A stretch of 64,000 nucleotides of DNA, taken from assembly GCF_036208045.1 (NCBI RefSeq), contig NZ_CP121472.1, forward strand, positions 372,001-436,000. Direction: 5' to 3'. This document shows, piece after piece, positions 62,022 through 64,000 of this stretch; the first letter of the stretch is position 1, and each line of letters opens with the position of its first letter. The notes below the pieces were generated by a model. That model saw nothing but the letters and a program-made list of their open reading frames with translations. It did no database searches and had not been told where the DNA came from. The position numbers were made by a program, and so were the translations under genes. The stretch comes from Thiorhodovibrio winogradskyi. GTDB lineage: Bacteria > Pseudomonadota > Gammaproteobacteria > Chromatiales > Chromatiaceae.

Positions 62022-63895
62022 AGGCTGAATCGAATGCGCTCGGGTTCGGGGTGGTAGTCGATGCGTCCGCCCAGTTGGGCGGCGATGCCCTTGACCAGAT
62101 AGAGGCCGAGGCCGCTGCCGCGCAGGCGCGTGGCGCCCTGGCTGCGGTAGTACTTGGTGAAGAGCTGTTTTGGGTCGGGGAAGCCCGCCGCGCCGGGCGG
62201 GTTGCTGACGTCGAAGCGCACCCCGGCCCGGCCGGAGGCCGACTCGGCCCGGGTGCCACACAGCTCTATCGGAGCATCGGCCGGGGCGTATTTGAGCGCA
62301 TTGTGCAGCAGGTTGGCCAGGGCGACACCGAGGAGGTAAGCGTCGGTGCGTATCCGCTGGGGCAGGTTGTGTGCGAAAACGGGATGAATGCGCTCGGGTG
62401 CGGTCTGCTGTTGCGGTAGTTTGGCGATGAACTCGGCGGGGTCGATATCGCTCAGGTGCAGGGGGTGTTCGCCCTGCTCGATGCGGTCGGACAAGACGCA
62501 GCGCTCCACCAGATGATCAATGTCGGCCAGGGCCCGGTCGATGCGCTGCACTCTGCGCGCCTCGATCTCGGTTTCGGGGGGAGCGAGGCTGTCCAGGCTC
62601 AGGCGGATCGCCGCCAGGGGTGTCTTCAGTTCGTGGGTGAGCATGGCGGTGAGGCGCCCCTGCTCGTCCAACTGCTCCCGGTGCAGCTCGACCCGGTGCT
62701 CGGCCAGGCTGAGTTTGAGCTGGGCGCGGGCCGCATCCTCGGCCAGCCTGCGCGCGCGCAGGTGCAGCAGGTTGCCGATCAGCAGGGCCGAGATGAGGCC
62801 GTTGAACAGGGCACCATAGAGCGCCCAGGCGGCCGCGCCGGTCAGCCCCAGGATCGCCGGGATATAGGTCAGCAGGGCGAGGGCGAGCAGTCCGTAGTAG
62901 ACCTTCAGCCGCAGCCGGCCGGGCTGGGTCTCGCCACGGGCGCCGAGGACGACGAGAAACAGCAGGGGGCCGGTGATGAGGACGATCAGGCTGTTGAGCT
63001 TGAGCGCCAGCGCCGTCTGGCCGGACAGCAGCAGCGCCAGCGCGGCCAGCTCGGAGCCGACCAACAGGTCGAGCACCCTTTTCCCCAGCCGGGCCAGATC
63101 GAACATGCGCAGAAACTGGCGATGGAACACCAGGGTGAAGAACACCGCCAGGGTCACCACCCAGGCGGTCAGGTCTGGGATCGCAGTGGATTCGGGCAGG
63201 AGCACGGCCAGGTAGCCGAGCATCGCCAGCACGTAGATCAGGTAGACCAGGTAGATGCCGGCAAAGCCGAGGATCACCCGGTCGCGGCTGTTCCAGTAAT
63301 CCTGCAGGGCCCAGAGCACCACCCAGAGGATGACGACCATGTAGGCCCCCTGCCAGAGCAGGGTGTCGATTTGCGTCTGTTGAGCATCGCGCAGGGTGAG
63401 GGCACGGGCCTGAAGCATGGTGTTGCTGATAGTGTGCAGGCGCAGGTAGTAGGTGGTGTCGACCCGGGGCTGAATGACGAAGCCCAGCGCCAGGCCGGCG
63501 TAGGGGCGCTCCTGCCAGGGGATGGCATTGCCGGTGGTGCGCTGGCGCCAGCCCCCCGGGCGATCGGGATCGGGCGCGAACAGGCTGATTCGGTTGAGAT
63601 AGGCGGGCAGAATACGCAGCAGCAGCGGGCCGCCGTCGGCGGCGGGACGGATGGTCAGACGCAGCCAGACGGCGTCTGAGGTGTAGCCTCCGGCGTAGAT
63701 GCCCTGCACCGGCTCAAAGGTCTTGTGCTGGACCTGGTCGATCGAGAGCTGGCCCGTCGCATCGCGCAGTACGGCCCGATCGAGCACATGATCCTGCAGC
63801 ACCGCCGCTCCGGCTGCGGCCGTTTGCAGGAGCAGGCCAAGTACCAGGAGGAGGCAGCAGAGGGCTGCGGATGGCACCTTCGCTGTTGCGATCAT
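61997..63895 (-). CDS. Membrane histidine kinase with 7TMR-DISM sensor
   Basis: From the ATG at 63895 it has 632 residues (a GTG at 63934 adds 13). A signal segment (AALCCLLLVLGLLLQTAAA) is followed by a 7TMR-DISMED2 extracellular domain (about 32-170), which may bind sugars, then seven membrane helices (about 180-385). The HisKA domain carries MLTHELKTPLAAIRLS, with the phosphorylated His421, and the ATPase domain has NLLHNALKYAP (N box) and GSGLGLYLVKGIAAQLGG (G box). No HAMP or PAS domain seen. It pairs with the response regulator, upstream of the giant surface gene. Confidence 0.93.
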   Translation of the reverse strand: MIATAKVPSAALCCLLLVLGLLLQTAAAGAAVLQDHVLDRAVLRDATGQLSIDQVQHKTFEPVQGIYAGGYTSDAVWLRLTIRPAADGGPLLLRILPAYLNRISLFAPDPDRPGGWRQRTTGNAIPWQERPYAGLALGFVIQPRVDTTYYLRLHTISNTMLQARALTLRDAQQTQIDTLLWQGAYMVVILWVVLWALQDYWNSRDRVILGFAGIYLVYLIYVLAMLGYLAVLLPESTAIPDLTAWVVTLAVFFTLVFHRQFLRMFDLARLGKRVLDLLVGSELAALALLLSGQTALALKLNSLIVLITGPLLFLVVLGARGETQPGRLRLKVYYGLLALALLTYIPAILGLTGAAAWALYGALFNGLISALLIGNLLHLRARRLAEDAARAQLKLSLAEHRVELHREQLDEQGRLTAMLTHELKTPLAAIRLSLDSLAPPETEIEARRVQRIDRALADIDHLVERCVLSDRIEQGEHPLHLSDIDPAEFIAKLPQQQTAPERIHPVFAHNLPQRIRTDAYLLGVALANLLHNALKYAPADAPIELCGTRAESASGRAGVRFDVSNPPGAAGFPDPKQLFTKYYRSQGATRLRGSGLGLYLVKGIAAQLGGRIDYHPEPERIRFSLWIPLGPA

Positions 63896-64000
63896 GGAAA
63901 GGGTCGGGCTGGCCCGAGAAGTGAGTGATGTCACGCTTGGATCGCCCTCACACCTACTTGCACCAAAGGGGGACGGGAGAGACTGAAGGCTCCGCCAGAT

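Noticed and set aside
62456-63679. 407-codon plus-strand frame rich in Gln and Gly
   Set aside because: It is antisense to the histidine kinase and shows only low-complexity content.

Overview
This is a GC-rich (by eye about 60%), densely coded bacterial chromosome segment from a gammaproteobacterium. It most likely comes from a purple sulfur bacterium (Chromatiaceae-like). The main evidence is the sat-aprM-aprB-aprA cluster for sulfite oxidation through APS, together with a DsrS-like protein cut by the left edge. The housekeeping gene orders are also gammaproteobacterial. I saw no rRNA, tRNA, CRISPR array or intact insertion sequence.

Layout. 1-1.9 kb: end of a probable dsr locus (DsrS-like) and a secreted DUF1566 protein with a repetitive acidic tail. 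2.2-15.4 kb: RNA, repair and protease genes (rnr, rlmB, mutL, miaA, hfq, hflX, hflK, hflC, a DUF2065 gene, hisZ, purA), an order related to the E. coli mutL-purA block but with rnr-rlmB placed before mutL. 15.4-18.8 kb: sodium-pump oxaloacetate decarboxylase (oadG-oadA-oadB). 18.9-30 kb: fatty-acid and envelope block (yceD, rpmF, plsX, fabH, fabD, fabG, acpP, fabF, mltG, tmk, holB, a PilZ gene, tatD), without a pabC gene between fabF and mltG. 30-41 kb: yhbY and an AcuI/YhdH-type reductase on the minus strand, then glk, tamA, tamB, an LpxL-type acyltransferase and a flippase-like membrane protein.

41-43 kb is a decayed, AT-richer stretch with one orphan gene and short tandem repeats. 43-50.4 kb holds aqpZ, then sat and aprMBA, the last steps of sulfur oxidation (sulfite to APS to sulfate plus ATP). 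After them come an NTF2-like small protein, a SlyD-type FKBP isomerase and a HIT protein.

50.5-64 kb is accessory and mostly on the minus strand. It contains two small unknown genes (one of 53 codons), dispersed and palindromic repeats (one repeat has a second copy 49 kb away at 1991-2090), an APS kinase (cysC), a broken AAA-ATPase-like gene, and a giant surface protein of about 2,300 residues (DUF4347, LamG, cadherin-like and discoidin-like modules, an acidic EP tract, and four DUF4214 units). Upstream on the same strand lie a 50-residue ORF, an OmpR-type response regulator and a 7TMR-DISM histidine kinase. The giant gene and the regulator each have one break in reading frame, and each would be restored by one extra C in a run of four C. 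This pattern suggests either base-calling errors or slippage-based switching.

The best candidate for a little-described system is the 53.9-63.9 kb kinase, regulator, small peptide and giant adhesin set.
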